Assembly: GCF_035083965.1 (NCBI RefSeq) | Contig: NC_089740.1 | Span: 14,916,552-14,980,551 of the forward strand | Direction of reading: 5' to 3' | Length of the DNA stretch: 64,000 nucleotides | Origin: Branchiostoma lanceolatum | Taxonomy: Eukaryota; Chordata; Leptocardii; Amphioxiformes; Branchiostomatidae | Shown: in pieces, positions 1 through 12,205 of the stretch | Numbering within the stretch: position 1 is the stretch's first letter | Layout: each line of letters starts with the position of its first letter | Translations under genes and position numbers: made by a program | The notes under the pieces: model-generated | Database searches by the model: none | Told to the model about the DNA's origin: nothing | Seen by the model: only the letters and a program-made list of their open reading frames with translations

Positions 1-81
<81 letters not shown>
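1..81. repeat. (TGA)n trinucleotide microsatellite
   Basis: An uninterrupted TGA/ATG run fills the left edge and probably continues outside the window. Any open frame across it is compositional and not a gene. Confidence 0.97.
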
Positions 82-83
<2 letters not shown>

Positions 84-97
84 GTCGCCATTGTCTG

Positions 98-290
98 CTG
101 ACAACGCCCCCTTTTCTGTCATTCAAAAAAAAAGATTAACCTTTGCCCTTTTGGCACCTTGCTGCACCGGTCCCCATGCGCGCCCTACTTGTTCACTGTG
201 TGTTAAATTGGATAATTTGACTCCATTTTGTCACCATTGTCTTCTGACAACGCCCCCTTTTCTGCCATTCAAAAATAAAACTATCCCACA
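98..290. repeat. ~150-bp minisatellite, duplicon A copy
   Basis: About 1.3 units beginning with gctgacaacgcccccttttc, followed by a cattcaaaaa stretch and a 'ttggcaccttgctgc' block. The same unit occurs about 2.2 times at 5849-6180 in duplicon B. No coding signal. Confidence 0.75.
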
Positions 291-421
291 ACCTTATATG
301 TTAGTAATGCGAATAATACAGTCTTCCAAACAGTTTTACACATTTGATCCTTTTTCAGACCATTTCGCGACTATATCGGTCGTCAGTCCGAGTATTTCTC
401 AAGTGTAACACAAATCCAATC

Positions 422-600
422 TATGCCGCAGTGAGGCCGCCAGCGTGCCACAGTGAGGCCGCCAGCGTGCCGCAGTGAGGCCACCAGCGTGCCGCAGGCC
501 AGTGAGATACCCGCTCTTCTCGCCGGACCCGCAGTACGTTGGCGGCCTCACTGCGGTACGTTGGTGGCCTCACTGCGGCACGTTGGCGGCCTCGTAGACG
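422..600. repeat. Opposed arrays of a 23-bp GC-rich repeat
   Basis: Three tandem units of about 23 bp built on gcagtgaggccgccagcgtg are followed, after a 60-bp spacer, by three units in reverse complement (ttggcggcctcactgcg). The arrays could fold on each other. A shorter version lies at 6329-6455. Confidence 0.8.
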
Positions 601-987
601 CTGCGGATTTATGTCCCCGAAAAAAAGCATCGGTCTAATAACCGACATGATGACTAGGGTCAGGCCAGAGCCCTATGCCTACGGCGGCACAGCCAGGGGT
701 TGGAAGGTCTTATCTTGTCATAATTGTGTCTTTTTTACCAAGCATATCCAGAAGAAGCTTATACATCTTAGTAGATATTATAGCAGTTGTAGAAGTATCT
801 AATACGAATGTCTCCAACAAAAGGCTCAATGCAACGAGTTCTATAAAACGCTGCTAGGGGGCTTAATCTTTGTGTTGTTGACCTTGCTTGTGAACTGGGT
901 TGTATTTGTGTTTTTCACCAAGTTGTCTGCGCCAAAGCATGTAACCTCCTTGGCCAGAATTAAACTGTGAGCACACCGGTTAGTCTC

Positions 988-1182
988 CAAGCAGAGGATG
1001 GGTTCCGGCGGGTTTTTGACGTGTTTTTAGGCGTTTTTGTCGGGCTTTCTACTTTGTCATGTTTGTTTTTTTGTCCAGTGGGTTGGCTGGACAAAAAAAA
1101 ATGACAAAGATAAAGTAGAAAGCCCGACAAAAACGCCTAAAACACGTCAAAAACCTGCCGGAACCCATCCTCTGCTTGGAAA
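988..1182. mobile_element. Foldback/MITE element, nearly perfect palindrome
   Basis: The arms start at ctccaagcagaggatggg and return as cccatcctctgcttgg. Each is about 85 bp around a short loop containing 'ccagtgggttggctgg'. A direct repeat CACACCGGT lies on both sides, suggesting an 8-9 bp target duplication (hAT or Mutator class). The duplicon-B copy (6848-6986) has lost part of its left arm. A diverged copy lies at 21327-21492. Confidence 0.75.
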
Positions 1183-1879
1183 GTACACACCGGTAGCATT
1201 ACGAGGTTTGATCGCTTTGTGTCAAAACATGTTCGTGTTTGTTTGATGCTTTTAAGTTTGAAAGCTGTGGCAGACTTTTGACGAAATGATTGACAAGACT
1301 TGCTAAACGTTTCACCAGTTTTATTAGCATTCCACAAATCCATAAACGCTCACCAAAATGATTCTAGATGTTATGAATCTCCAGGAATTGAAATACTCAA
1401 ATATAACGTAGCATGTGTAATGACTTTCAGTTGCGCATCACAAAAAGTACATTTTGTGACGTGATACATTTTGTGACGTAATACAGAACGTGAGCTGACG
1501 TCTGATTGAATTTTGACGTCGTTACGGATTAGTTATGAAATATTTAAAGGTTGTTGAGATGGTCTCCAATGTTCTGTGACTGTGATGATAAAAGTTCAGC
1601 TGATGTTCTTTTACATGTGCTAATGCATGTGGATATCTAAAGACATGTATGTTATAAGCGGTATCGTTAGTGGGGGTTCACCCCAATATTGTAACACCGG
1701 ATTCCCTCATAATTCTGCTACTTAGTAAATAAACAATGTAACTAAACTTCGTCTCGTATTCTACGTTCTATTCTCAGATCTAAAATGGCACCCTTAACCC
1801 TCAAGCAGTCAACGGCATGTTTGATAATTTCTTTAGCTCTTGTTTTGGTTTCTTTGCTTTTTTGTTTGTGTTATTTGTT

Positions 1880-1996
1880 TGTTGTTTGTTTTGTTTGTTT
1901 GTTTGTTTGTTTGTTTGTTTGTTTGTTTGTTTGTTTGTTTGTTCGTTTGTTTGTTTGTTTGTTCGTTTATTTGTTTGTTTGTTTGTTTGTTTGTTT
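1880..1996. repeat. (GTTT)n microsatellite
   Basis: Long GTTT tract with a few GTTC/ATTT interruptions. It is shorter in duplicon B (7676-7732), as expected for slippage. The open frames through it (Phe-Val-Cys-Leu repeats) are artefacts. Confidence 0.95.
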
Positions 1997-2192
1997 TACA
2001 GAAAAAACTTCGTTGTTCACCTCACTGTAGTTGTCTCTCAACATCGACAAAGATTATCAAAAGCTAAGTGGTGCCATTCAGAATTGAGCTATCGCGAGAC
2101 GGTATAAAGAGAGTTGATGGATGTCAATCTTCATCTGCAGTCTGATGCTGATGCTGCTGCTGATGCTGCTGCTGATGATGATGGTGGCACCC

Positions 2193-4585
2193 TTAACGAG
2201 ATAACTTGGCCTCCATCTCCCTCAGCTGCTCCTCCATCTCCTCCATCTCCTCCGCCATCTCGCGCTTGGCGATGAGCTCCCTCATGCGACCGTTGACCTC
2301 CTCCAGCTTCTCGGCCATCCCGCGCTTACCTGGCTCCACTGTACAAAAAGGATGGCAGTGAGATTCGTAAGTGTTTGTGTGTGACGTCACAGCTCTGTAA
2401 TGTTAACCGTCCCGGCCATTTTGAATCCAATATGGCGACCAATCATTCGGTACGAAAGGGTGGGTCAGTTATTTCAAAGTAAGAATCATCGTCCGGTCTG
2501 TCTGTCTGTCTGTCTGCCTGTCTGTTTGTATTGGTGTCTGTCTCCCTGTCTCTACGTAATAACAAATGGAGAGTCATGCATTATTCATCCGCGTCGCATG
2601 GTCATATTATAGCATTATGGTGACACAATGTAAAAGTCATTATGACATACTAATGGTAAACGGCTGGCACAAATCAGTTAAAAGTCAACTTAAGCTTTAA
2701 ACTGCATTTTTGATTTGCCTCACCATAGCCAGTGTTCCAGACGCTCATGAACCCGTTGCCCTGTCCACACTTCTGATTGGGGTCACCCGCGCAGGCGGAG
2801 GAGCACTTGGACTCTTCGGCCGTCTTCAGGGGATACCTCCCCCCAAATTCCGCCTCCTTCCCGCAGCTGCACTTCTTCCCGTAGTAGTAGGTTCCTATTG
2901 GGGAACAAGAGAAGGTACATTCATCATCATCATCCGTCAACCTCAGCAGCAGAGGACGGGGCGAGCCCTTGTACAACCGGGGCCCACATCAGTCTGTCTG
3001 ACATGGCTGCTTCCAAGGTACATTAACATGTATTATTAGTCTCGTAGGTTGCTATTGAGCCGCCCTCTCACTGGACCCGTGACGCGTTGGCGACCGAGCG
3101 ATCTGACACCGCGCTAAACGAATTTCATCGATAAAAAAACGAATATTTTTACTTGTTGTTTTTCCATTACAATGTATGTAACGTGAATGTTAATTTGGGT
3201 GGTACTGACTAAAATCCTACCTGAATACGGGAAGGAATCCTTCTTGCAGAGCTCCACACATTTCTGGTTGGTCATGTCATCTCCGGACTTCTTAAAGGTG
3301 AAAACTCCCCATTGCCTATAGTAGCAGCCTTTGTAGCTCTGCGCCGAGATCGCTCCTGTGACATGGACACATCAGTCAATCTTTTAGATCTTGTAACAAC
3401 AGTGTGTTTCCCTGGGCTTCACAGATGCTGTTCGTCCATTCTCCTTCCGGACTCCTTAGACTACAGAGAAAAGACTGGGAATGAAGCGGGGCTACTCACG
3501 TGTGACCTGTCTGGCGAATTCTCAATGTATATTTTACAAGCCCGGGGGCTGATTGCAAATGAACAGAAGATAGAAAGTGACTACTCTACTATACGTTTCT
3601 ATGCATTCATAATTGTAGGTTTTGACTTCACTCTACAGTGTTCCCATCCTAGGAGTCTGGTAGAAAGTAACAGTTCCGATTCCGGACACATCTTCCTCAG
3701 GCCGGCGAAATCACCGGAGCGGGCTGAATGTCCATGCGGCTGTATTTCTCAGGGTGGGCCGAGGACCTGACGTCCCGGTAGTGACTGGTGACCTGGGTAT
3801 GCAGCCTCTTGCAGTCTGCGAGTCGGAAACCTCCCTGAGGCTTCCGCCCAATTTTGCAACACCTGGTCACCAGTCTCTACCCAAGGAGGTCTCCATTAAC
3901 AGTCTCTATTAAAACCCCTTGCCTTACCAAAGCTGTTGGCTGTTACTTGTCCAATGCACCTGTAAACTTATACACAGCCTTCCCAACGGAACCCACCCAA
4001 CTGCTTTTTGTCTGCTTCAGATGATTACAGCCCAAGAAGCAAAGGGTCTTCCTCGGGTGACTGGGTGAAAGTTTCCTCGGGGGCATGTTGGCCCTATAGC
4101 CGAGGAGCTGGCTTGTGTAGGCCCTAGCAACAGCCTAGGTTCCATGTGAAACTTTGCCTCCATACCGGGTACAGCCAAACCTGGTTGAGCAACCGCCTGG
4201 CGCAGCCAACCGCATTAAACCACCCCCGTCCATCTTTACATAGTTAAACCTGCCCTGCCGTGAGCAACCACCTGTCCTCAGTACATTTTTTCTTCGGTCC
4301 CATGAGTAGTTGTTGAGGACAGGTTTGACTGTATATCAAAGACGCTCCTAAGATTTACCTCACCAAGTACCCCTGCAAAGTATCTAGCTTATTTTGGCCC
4401 TTGTCTCTAACTTTGCTCAACTCGACCTGAGGGCCTCGAATAGACTTCACGACACGACTACTGCCGGCAACGTTGACTGACCATATTTTGCACACATCTA
4501 CAGAGACAACACAGCCCTCATTTTCGTACAAGACGTACTTACCGACGAGTCCGAGAAGAACAACAAGGGCCAAGCCGCGCGACAT
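2193..4585 (-). CDS. WSC-domain secreted protein, gene A (4 exons, 161 aa)
   Basis: Exons in transcription order: 4543-4585, 3221-3355, 2724-2894, 2193-2329. All junctions are phase 1 with GT-AG sites and the total is 162 codons with stop. The start (MSRGLALVVLLGLVG) opens a hydrophobic signal peptide, with cleavage likely near AISAQ. Exons 2-3 make one WSC domain: GCY motif, QKC...LC, CSCG, SSAC, QKCG, eight cysteines in canonical spacing. Exon 4 encodes a Glu/Lys/Met-rich tail (KREMAEEMEEMEEQLREMEA) predicted to be a short coiled coil. WSC domains are putative carbohydrate-binding modules. Secretion and glycan binding are inferred. No transmembrane segment is seen. Gene B is a near-identical neighbour. 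No specific orthologue is recognised. Confidence 0.85.
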
Positions 4586-4671
4586 CTTGCAAGGATCAAG
4601 TCTTGACTCCCACGAAATCGACGAGACGAAAGTTGATAGAAGATATAGAAGAAACGCCTCGGCTCTGGTGT

Positions 4672-4895
4672 CTGAACTATCTCGGCAGTAGAGATAAGGC
4701 CGAACAGAGAGGACTGATATTTATATACTGGAGTATTCCCACAGTGCAGCCGCACATTCAAATGTGGGCGTGTCACATGTAAATGTAGGACACAATTATA
4801 TCCAGTTGCTTCAGTAACTATTTTTGGCGCACAATTGACGCCGTCTTCACCACGTGATTGGTCTTAAAAGAGTAAAATGCCCTGAAGGTAGCTGA
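4672..4895 (-). promoter_or_regulatory. WSC upstream module (E-box plus CCAAT), copy 1
   Basis: Contains cgcacattcaaatgtggg, then ccagttgcttcagtaact, then ccacgtgattggt (CACGTG E-box next to an inverted CCAAT box). A second diverged copy follows at 4930-5110. Further copies lie at 10430-10630, 11500-11630 (no E-box), 13080-13210 (no E-box), 25340-25520 and 25530-25690. Position upstream of WSC start codons suggests a promoter-proximal role; this is inference. Confidence 0.55.
4721..4727 (-). promoter_or_regulatory. TATA box of WSC gene A
   Basis: On the minus strand this reads TATATAA, about 136 bp upstream of the gene A start codon. It is conserved in gene B. Confidence 0.6.
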
Positions 4896-5120
4896 AATCA
4901 ATGAAATGTGAGTCTGTGGGTGAGCCTGTGGCGTCTAAAATATCTCGGCAAGAGTAACAAGCCCACACAGAGAGGAGTTCTAACAGCTTCTGTAGCGTTC
5001 CCACAACGCTGAAGCACATTCAAATCGTGAGTGGCTCTGTAAAACACAACTGACGCCATCTTCACCAAGTGATTGGTTAAGAATAAGACACCCTGAAGGG
5101 AGCTACTGACAAACACGTGT

Positions 5121-5848
5121 CATTTTTTTTCGTAGGCCCTCCCCAAAGCCAAACAATTTTTTCCTACGCCCTCCCCCTCCTATCACCTCTTGAAAAATAT
5201 TCAAGACGGCAAGAAAATCACTGCGCTCCCGTTTGGAAGTGTCCTTCGAATTCGCATTGTATTTTACAATGGGTATCACCAGGAACCTCTCTCTCGTTTG
5301 CGATGTTACTTAATCTTAGGCACCCGGACGCAAAAACGGAATGGCTTGACGCCCTTGTCAACAACTTTGAAATATGATTAGAGGCTAATACATCCTTTGT
5401 TCATCAATGATACCATTGTATGATCCTCTATTTAAGTAAAATCACAAAAGTGCCCGTTTGTGTCATTTGCACCGCGCTAGCGTCGCGCGCCGCCCGCCAT
5501 AACGCTTTGCAAACTTGTGGGATCTGAGCGGTGTGACGGAGACTATTTAAGTATCTTACACATTTGAATTCCATCAGCGGAAGACATGGGGGTTTCTGAG
5601 TGGCCCGAAGCCCATCTTTCGACATTTAGATATGTGTTTGAAGGTTCTGACGGGGATCAAATTGCGCGCTCTACTTGTTCACTGTGCGTAAAATTTTACT
5701 TCAATTTGTACTACTTACGAAGTTGCCATACATTGTACCTGTTACATTTGTTGTGGAATGAAGTTTGAATTTGATTGAATTGAATGTTTCCTCCTAGCCG
5801 AAAGACGATCGCCCCCCCCCCAGACGATCGCCCCCTGTTAATTTCGTA
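5121..5848. other. Spacer between duplicons A and B
   Basis: I see no conserved exon, RNA or clear repeat in this 0.7-kb stretch. The small open frames lack any recognisable motif. Confidence 0.5.
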
Positions 5849-7931
5849 CCTGCTGACAACGCCTCCTTTTCTGTCATTCAAAAAAAAAGATTAACCTTTG
5901 CACTAGTGGCACCTTGCTGCAACGCCCCCCCTCCATATGCCCTACTTGTTCATTGTCCGTTAAACTGGGTTAATTTGACTTCAGTTTGTGGACAATGTCT
6001 GCTGACGACGCCCCCTTTTCTGTCATTCAAAAATAAAATTAACCTTTTCCCTTTTGGCACCTTGCTGCTCCGGTTCCCATGCGCGCCCTACTTGTTCACT
6101 GTGTGTTAAATTGGATAATTTGACTCCATTTTGTCACCATTGTCTTCTGACAACGCCCCCTTTTCTGCCATTCAAAAATAAAACTATCCCACAACATTAT
6201 ATGTTAGTAATGCGAATAATACAGTCTTCCAAACAGTTTTACACATTTGATCCTTTTTCAGACCATTTCGCGACTATATCGGTCGTCAGTCCGAACATTT
6301 CTCAAGTGTAACGCAAATCCAATCTATGTCGCAGTGAGGCCGCCAGCGTGCCGCAGTGAGACCGCCAGCGTGCCGCAGGCCAGTGAGATACCCGTTCTTC
6401 CCGCCGGACCCGGGGTACGTTGGCGGCCTCACTGCGGCACGTTGGCGGCCTCGTTGTCGCGTCGAATGTATGTCCTAGAGAAAAGTGTCGGTCTGATAAC
6501 CGACATAATGACTAGGGTCAGGCCAGAGCCCTATGCCTACGGCGACACAGCCAGGGATTGGAAGATCTTATCTTGTCATAATTGTGCCTTTTTTTACCAA
6601 GCATGTCCAGAAGAAGCTAATACATCTTTAATAGTAGATATTATAACAGTTGTAGAAGTATATATATCTGATACGAACGTCTCCAACGAAAGGCTCACTG
6701 CAACGAGTTGTATAAAACGCTGCTAGGGGGCCCAATCTTTGTGCTGTTGACCTTGCTTGTGAACTGGGTTGAATTTGTGTTTTTCACCGGGTTGTCTGCG
6801 CCAGAGCATGTTACCTCCTTGGCCAGAATTAAACTGTGAGCACACCCTTTACTCTCCAAGCAGAGGATGTTTTTTTGTCCAGCCAACCCACTGGACAACA
6901 AAAAAATGACAAAGTAGAAAGCCCGACAAAAGCGCCTAAAAACACGTCAAAAACCGGCCGGAACCCATCCTCTGCTTGGAGAGTACACGCCGGTAGCATT
7001 ACGAGGTTTGATCGCTTTGTGTCAAAACATGTTCGTGTTTATCTGATGCTTTTAAGTTTGAAAGTTGTGGCAGACCTTTGACGAAATGATTGACAAGACT
7101 TTCTAAACGTTTCACCAGTTTTATTAGCATTCCACAAATCCATAAACGCTCACCAAAATGATTCTAGATGTTATGAATCTCCAGGAATTGAAATATACTC
7201 AAATATAACTTAGCATGTGTAATGACTTTCAGTTGCGCATCACAAAAAGTACATTTTGTGACGTGATACATTTTGTGACGTAATACAGAACGTGAGCTGA
7301 CGTCAAATTGAATTTTGACGTCGTTACGGATTAGTTATGAAATATTTAAAGGTTGTTGAGATGGTCTCCAATGTTCTGTGACTGTGATGATAAAAGTTCA
7401 GCTGAAGTGCTTTTACATGTGCTAATGCATGTGGATATCTAAATACATGTATGTTATAAGCGGTATCGTTCGTGGGCGTTCACCCCAATATTGTGACACC
7501 GGATTCCCTCAAAATTCTGCTACTTAGTAAATAAACAATGTAACTAAACCTCGTCTCGTCTTCTACGTTCTATTCTCAGATCTAAAATGGCACCCTTAAC
7601 CCTCAAGCAGTCAACGGCATGTTTGATAATTTCTTTAGCTCTTGTTTTGGTTTGTTTGCTTTTTTGTTTTTGTTTTCATTTGTTTGTTTTGTTTGTTTGT
7701 TTGTTTGTTTGTTTGTTTGTTTGTTTGTTTGTTTCACAGGAATTACTTTCGTTGTTCACTTCACTGTAGTTGTCTCTCAACATCGACAAAGATTATCAAA
7801 AGCTAAGTGGTGCCATTCAGAATTGAGCTATCGCGAGACGGTATAAAGAGAGTTGATGGATGTCAATCTTCATCTGCAGTCTGATGCTGATGCTGCTGAT
7901 GCTGCTGCTGCTGATGATGATGGTGTCACCC

Positions 7932-10327
7932 TTAACGAGATAACTTAGCCTCCAGCTCCCTCAGCTGCTCCTCGATCTCCTCCATCTCCTCCGCCATCTC
8001 GCGCTTGGCGATGAGCTCCCTCAGGCGACCGTTGACCTCCTCCAGCTTCTCGGCCATCCCGCGCTTACCTGGCTCCACTGTACAAAAAGGATGGCAGTGA
8101 GATTCGTAAGTGTTTGTGTGTGACGTCACAGCTCTGTAATGCTAACCGTTCCGGCCATTTTGGATCCAATATGGCGACCAATCATTCGGTACGAAAGGGT
8201 GGGTCAGTTATTTCAAAGTAAGAATCATTATCCGGTCTGTCTGTCTGTCTGTCTGTCTGCCTGTCTGTTTGTATTGGTGTCTGTCTCCCTGTCTCTACGT
8301 AATAACAAATGGAGAGTCATGCATTTTTCATCCGCGTCGCATGGTCATATTATAGCATCATGGTGACACAATGTAAAAGTCATTATGACATACTAATGGT
8401 AAACGGCTGGCACAAATCAGTTAAAAGTCAACTTAAGCTTTAAACTGCATTTTTAATTTGCCTCACCATAGCCAGTGTTCCAGACGCTCATGAACCCGTT
8501 GCCCTGTCCACACTTCTGCTTGGGGTCACCCGCGCAGGCGGAGGAGCACTTGGACTCTTCGGCCGTCTTCAGGGGATACCTCCCCCCAAATTCGGCCTCC
8601 TTCCCGCAGCTGCACTTCTTCCCGTAGTAGTAGGTTCCTATTGGGGAACAAGAGAAGGTACATTCATCATCATCATCCGTCGACCTCAGCAGCAGAGGAC
8701 GGGGCGAGCCCTTGTACAACCGGGGCCCACATCAGTCTGTCTGACATGGCTGCTTCCAAGGTACATTAACATGTATTATTAGTCTCGTAGGTTGCTATTG
8801 AGCTGCCCTCTCACTGGACCCGTGACGCGTTGGCGACCGAGCGATCTGACACCGCGCTGAACGAATTTCATCGATAAAAAAAGGAATATTTTTACTTGTT
8901 GTTTTTCCATTACAATGTATGTAACGTGAATGGTAATTTGGGTGGTACTGACTAAAATCCTACCTGAATACGGGAAGGAATCCTTCTTGCAGAGCTCCGC
9001 ACATTTCTGGTTGGTCATGTCATCTCCGGACTTCTTAAAGGTGAAAACTCCCCATTGCCTATAGTAGCAGCCTTTGTAGCTCTGCGCCGAGATCGCTCCT
9101 GTGACATGGACACATCAGTCAATCGTTTAGTTCTTGTAACAACAGTGTGTTTCCCTGGGCTTCACAGATGCTGTTCGTCCATTCTCCTTCCGGACTCCTT
9201 AGACTACAGAGAAAAGACTGGGAATTAAGCGGGGCTACTCACGTGTGACCTCTCTGGCGAATTCTCAATGTATATTTTACAAGCCCGGAGGCTGATTGCA
9301 AATGAACAGAAGATAGAAAGTGACTACTCTACTATACGTTTCTATGCATTCATAATTGTAGGTTTTGACTTCACTCTACAGTGTTCCATCCTAGGAGTCT
9401 GGTAGAAAGTAACAGTCCCGATTCCGGACGCATCTTCCTCAGGCCGGCGAAATCACCGGAGCGGGCTGATTGTCCATGCGGCTGTATTTCTCAGGGTGGG
9501 CCGAGGACCTGACGTCCCGGTAGTGACTGGTGACCAGGGTATGCAGCCTCTTGCTGTCTGCGAGTCGGAAACCTCCCTGAGGCTTCCGCCCAATTTTGCA
9601 ACACCTGGTCACCGGTCTCTACCGAAGGAGGTCTTCATTAACAGTCTCTATTAAAACTCCTTGCCTTACCAAAGCTGTTGGCTGTTACTTGTCCAATGCA
9701 CCTGTAAACTTGTACACAGCCTTCCCAACGGAACCCACCCAACTGCTTTTTGTCTGCTTCAGATGATTACAGCCCAAGAAGCAAAGGGTCTTCCTCGGGT
9801 GACTGGGTGAAAGTTTCCTCGGGGGCATGTTGGCCCTATAGCCGAGGAGCTGGCCTGTGTAGGCCCTGGAAACAGCCTAGGTTCCATGTGAAACTTTGCC
9901 TCCATACCGGGTACAGCCAAACCTGGTTGAGCAACCGCCTGGCGCAGCCAACCACATTAAACCAGCCCCGTCCATCTTTACATAGTTAAACCTGCCCAAA
10001 CGTGAGCAAACACCTGTCCTCAGTACATTTTTTATTCGGTCCCATGAGTAGTTGTTGAGAACAGGTTTGACTGTATATCAAAGACGCTCCTAAGATTTAC
10101 CTCACCAAGTACCCCTGCAAAGTATCTAGCTTATTTTGGCCCTTGTCTCTAACTTTGCTCAACTCGACCTGAGGGCCTCGAATAGACTTCACGACACGAC
10201 TACTGCCGGTAACGTTGACTGACCATATTTTGCACACATCTACAGAGACAACACAGCCCTCATTTTCGTACAAGACGTACTTACCGACGAGTCCGAAAAG
10301 AACAACAAGGGCCAAGCCGCGCGACAT
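7932..10327 (-). CDS. WSC-domain secreted protein, gene B (4 exons, 161 aa)
   Basis: Exons: 10285-10327, 8964-9098, 8467-8637, 7932-8068. Exon lengths equal those of gene A (43, 135, 171, 137 nt) and all junctions are phase 1. Signal peptide, eight-cysteine WSC domain and charged tail are intact. Differences from gene A include Ala for Val after QKC in exon 2, DPKQKC for DPNQKC in exon 3, and Leu/Ile for several Met in the tail. Splice sites are intact, so it should be functional. It probably has the same secreted glycan-binding role as gene A (inferred). Confidence 0.85.
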
Positions 10328-10462
10328 CTTGCAAGGATCAAGTCTTGACTCCCACGAAATCGACGAGAGGAAAGTTGATAGAAGATATAGAAGAAACGCC
10401 TCGGCTGTGGTGTCTGAACTATCTCGGCAGTAGAGATAAGCCCGAACAGAGAGGACTGATAT

Positions 10463-10469
10463 TTATATA
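10463..10469 (-). promoter_or_regulatory. TATA box of WSC gene B
   Basis: TATATAA on the minus strand, about 136 bp upstream of the gene B start, at the same spacing as in gene A. Confidence 0.6.
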
Positions 10470-11711
10470 CTGAAGCAGTCCCACAATGCAGCCGTGGGCG
10501 TGTCACATGTAAATATAGGACACAATTATATCCAGTTGCTTCAGTAACTATTTTTGGCACACAATTGACGCCGTCTTCACCACGTGATTGGTTAAGATTA
10601 AAATGCCCTGAAGGTAGCTGCAGACAACCGCCGATAGTTACAGAAATGGTTAACGTAAAATTGCTGATCCAAAAGGTTACAAACTCATGAATATTAGTAT
10701 AGTGGTTTTCCTTTGTCTTAAGGAAACGCCTACACCCTTCGGCGCTACATCCCACAATGCAGTACGCAACACTCTCTGTGAACAGAAAATTTGTTTGTCG
10801 GATAACAAAATAGGTTCGTCAAATATTGCCTAATATGTATGAACATCTGTCTTTTCTAGACGTACACTGCGAAAAACTAAACATAATACACTTATTGGTT
10901 AATAAGGACTTGGGTATCAATTCCACGAATCAACAACTTAAGTTGATTACTCATCAGCCCAGTAGAAGACATCTCGAATGAAGGATCTCCGAGCGCTCCG
11001 GCACTGTCGACCATTGATTTGATTCAAACAACAGCATTTTCCGATACAAACTGTGATCTTCATAACGTAACGCAATCTCTCAGACCAATTGAAAATGGGT
11101 CACTTGAAATTTGCTGACCCGAAAACTTGGCAGGGTGGAATGTTTACAACTTGGCCGGGTAGTACCTCGATTAAAGAATGTTGTTTTTAAACATCGCCAC
11201 AACTTTATAACATGAAATAACAGAAACATGTTAAATGCATATGTCTTACCAGGTGTGTTCATGCCTTTTCTTTTGATAAAGGGCACAACTCGGGTGTGTA
11301 ACAGTCCACTGCTCATGAAGATCAAACTAGGACAGACCCTTCAAGCCCCAAGGCAGTTCTACCCCAACATTAAAAAAAAAAAGGAATCTTAAGTATAGAC
11401 CCTTAAAGGTCTTTCCATCAATCTTGCCTGTCAGTTCGGACAATGAAAGTTAAACGAACTCGGCAAGAAAGACAAACCGGAACAGAGAGGAGCTCCAACT
11501 ACTACTGTAGCATTCCCACAATGCAGCCGCACATTCAAATGTGGGAGTGTCACATGTGAATGTAGGGCACAATTATATCCAGTTGCTTCAGTAACTATTT
11601 TTGGCACACAATTGACGCCGTCTTCAAGGTTACAAACTCATGAATATTAATATAATTGTTTTCCTTTGTCTTAAGGAAACGCCTACATCCTTCGGCACTA
11701 CATCCCACAAT

Positions 11712-12205
11712 CACCCCGACCAATCGAATCACGTGAATCACATTGAAACTCAGATTCGTATCAGCCATTTCCCGACAAATCGCTTTCTAACTTGCGTTAA
11801 CGACTACATCTGACCAAACAAACTCGCCAGTGAGATGGTGGAAGGTGTCAGCTTCCAAAAGACGTTTTCAGATTGACAATTTTGGCACTTTGGAAGTGAT
11901 TGAATCCGCCCGCGATTTAACGTTTAGAGAAAAGTAGTAGAAACTAGACGTTAAATCGCGATTTAACGTTTAGAGAAAAATAGTAGAAACTAGAAGTTAA
12001 ATCGCGGGCGGATCCAATCACTTCCAATGTGCCAAAATTGTCAATCTGAAAAGCTCTTTTGGAAGCTGACACCTTCTACCATCTCACTGGTGAGTTTGTT
12101 TGGTCAGATGTAGTCCTTAACGCAAGTTAGAAAGGGATTTGTCGGGAAATGGCTGATACGAATCTGTGTTTCAATGCGATTCACATGATTCGATTGGTCG
12201 GGGTG
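11712..12205. mobile_element. 494-bp foldback element, copy 1
   Basis: Terminal arms caccccgaccaatcgaatca and the reverse complement (gattcgattggtcggggtg) extend inwards for about 200 bp each. The core is two tandem hairpins built on gatttaacg...gttaaatc around 'tagtagaaactag'. CACAAT flanks both ends and may be the target duplication. No open frame, so it would be non-autonomous. Confidence 0.75.

Larger units (their letters stand above)
98..5120. repeat. Segmental duplication, unit A (contains WSC gene A)
   Basis: This whole stretch recurs at 5849-10640 with only small indels (offset about 5.9 kb on the left, 5.74 kb on the right). It includes minisatellite, inverted 23-bp arrays, foldback element, (GTTT)n tract, all four WSC exons and the TATA region. 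The long identical intron sequence argues for a recent duplication. A much more diverged third unit underlies gene C: 16860-17000 and 17400-17600 match 1260-1380 and 1750-2100. Confidence 0.9.
5849..10640. repeat. Segmental duplication, unit B (contains WSC gene B)
   Basis: Second copy of the 98-5120 unit. Differences seen: shorter (GTTT)n tract, foldback element with a deleted arm, one fewer 23-bp unit per array, two or more minisatellite units, and scattered substitutions. Gene B's reading frame is fully preserved. Confidence 0.9.

Noticed and set aside
1785-2107. Open frames of Phe/Val/Cys/Leu repeats
   Set aside because: They are translations of the (GTTT)n microsatellite. Similar frames occur at 7587-7846, 49657 and 63544.
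3312-3770. 152-residue plus-strand open frame
   Set aside because: It lies antisense to a WSC exon and intron, and the duplicon-B copy does not preserve it.
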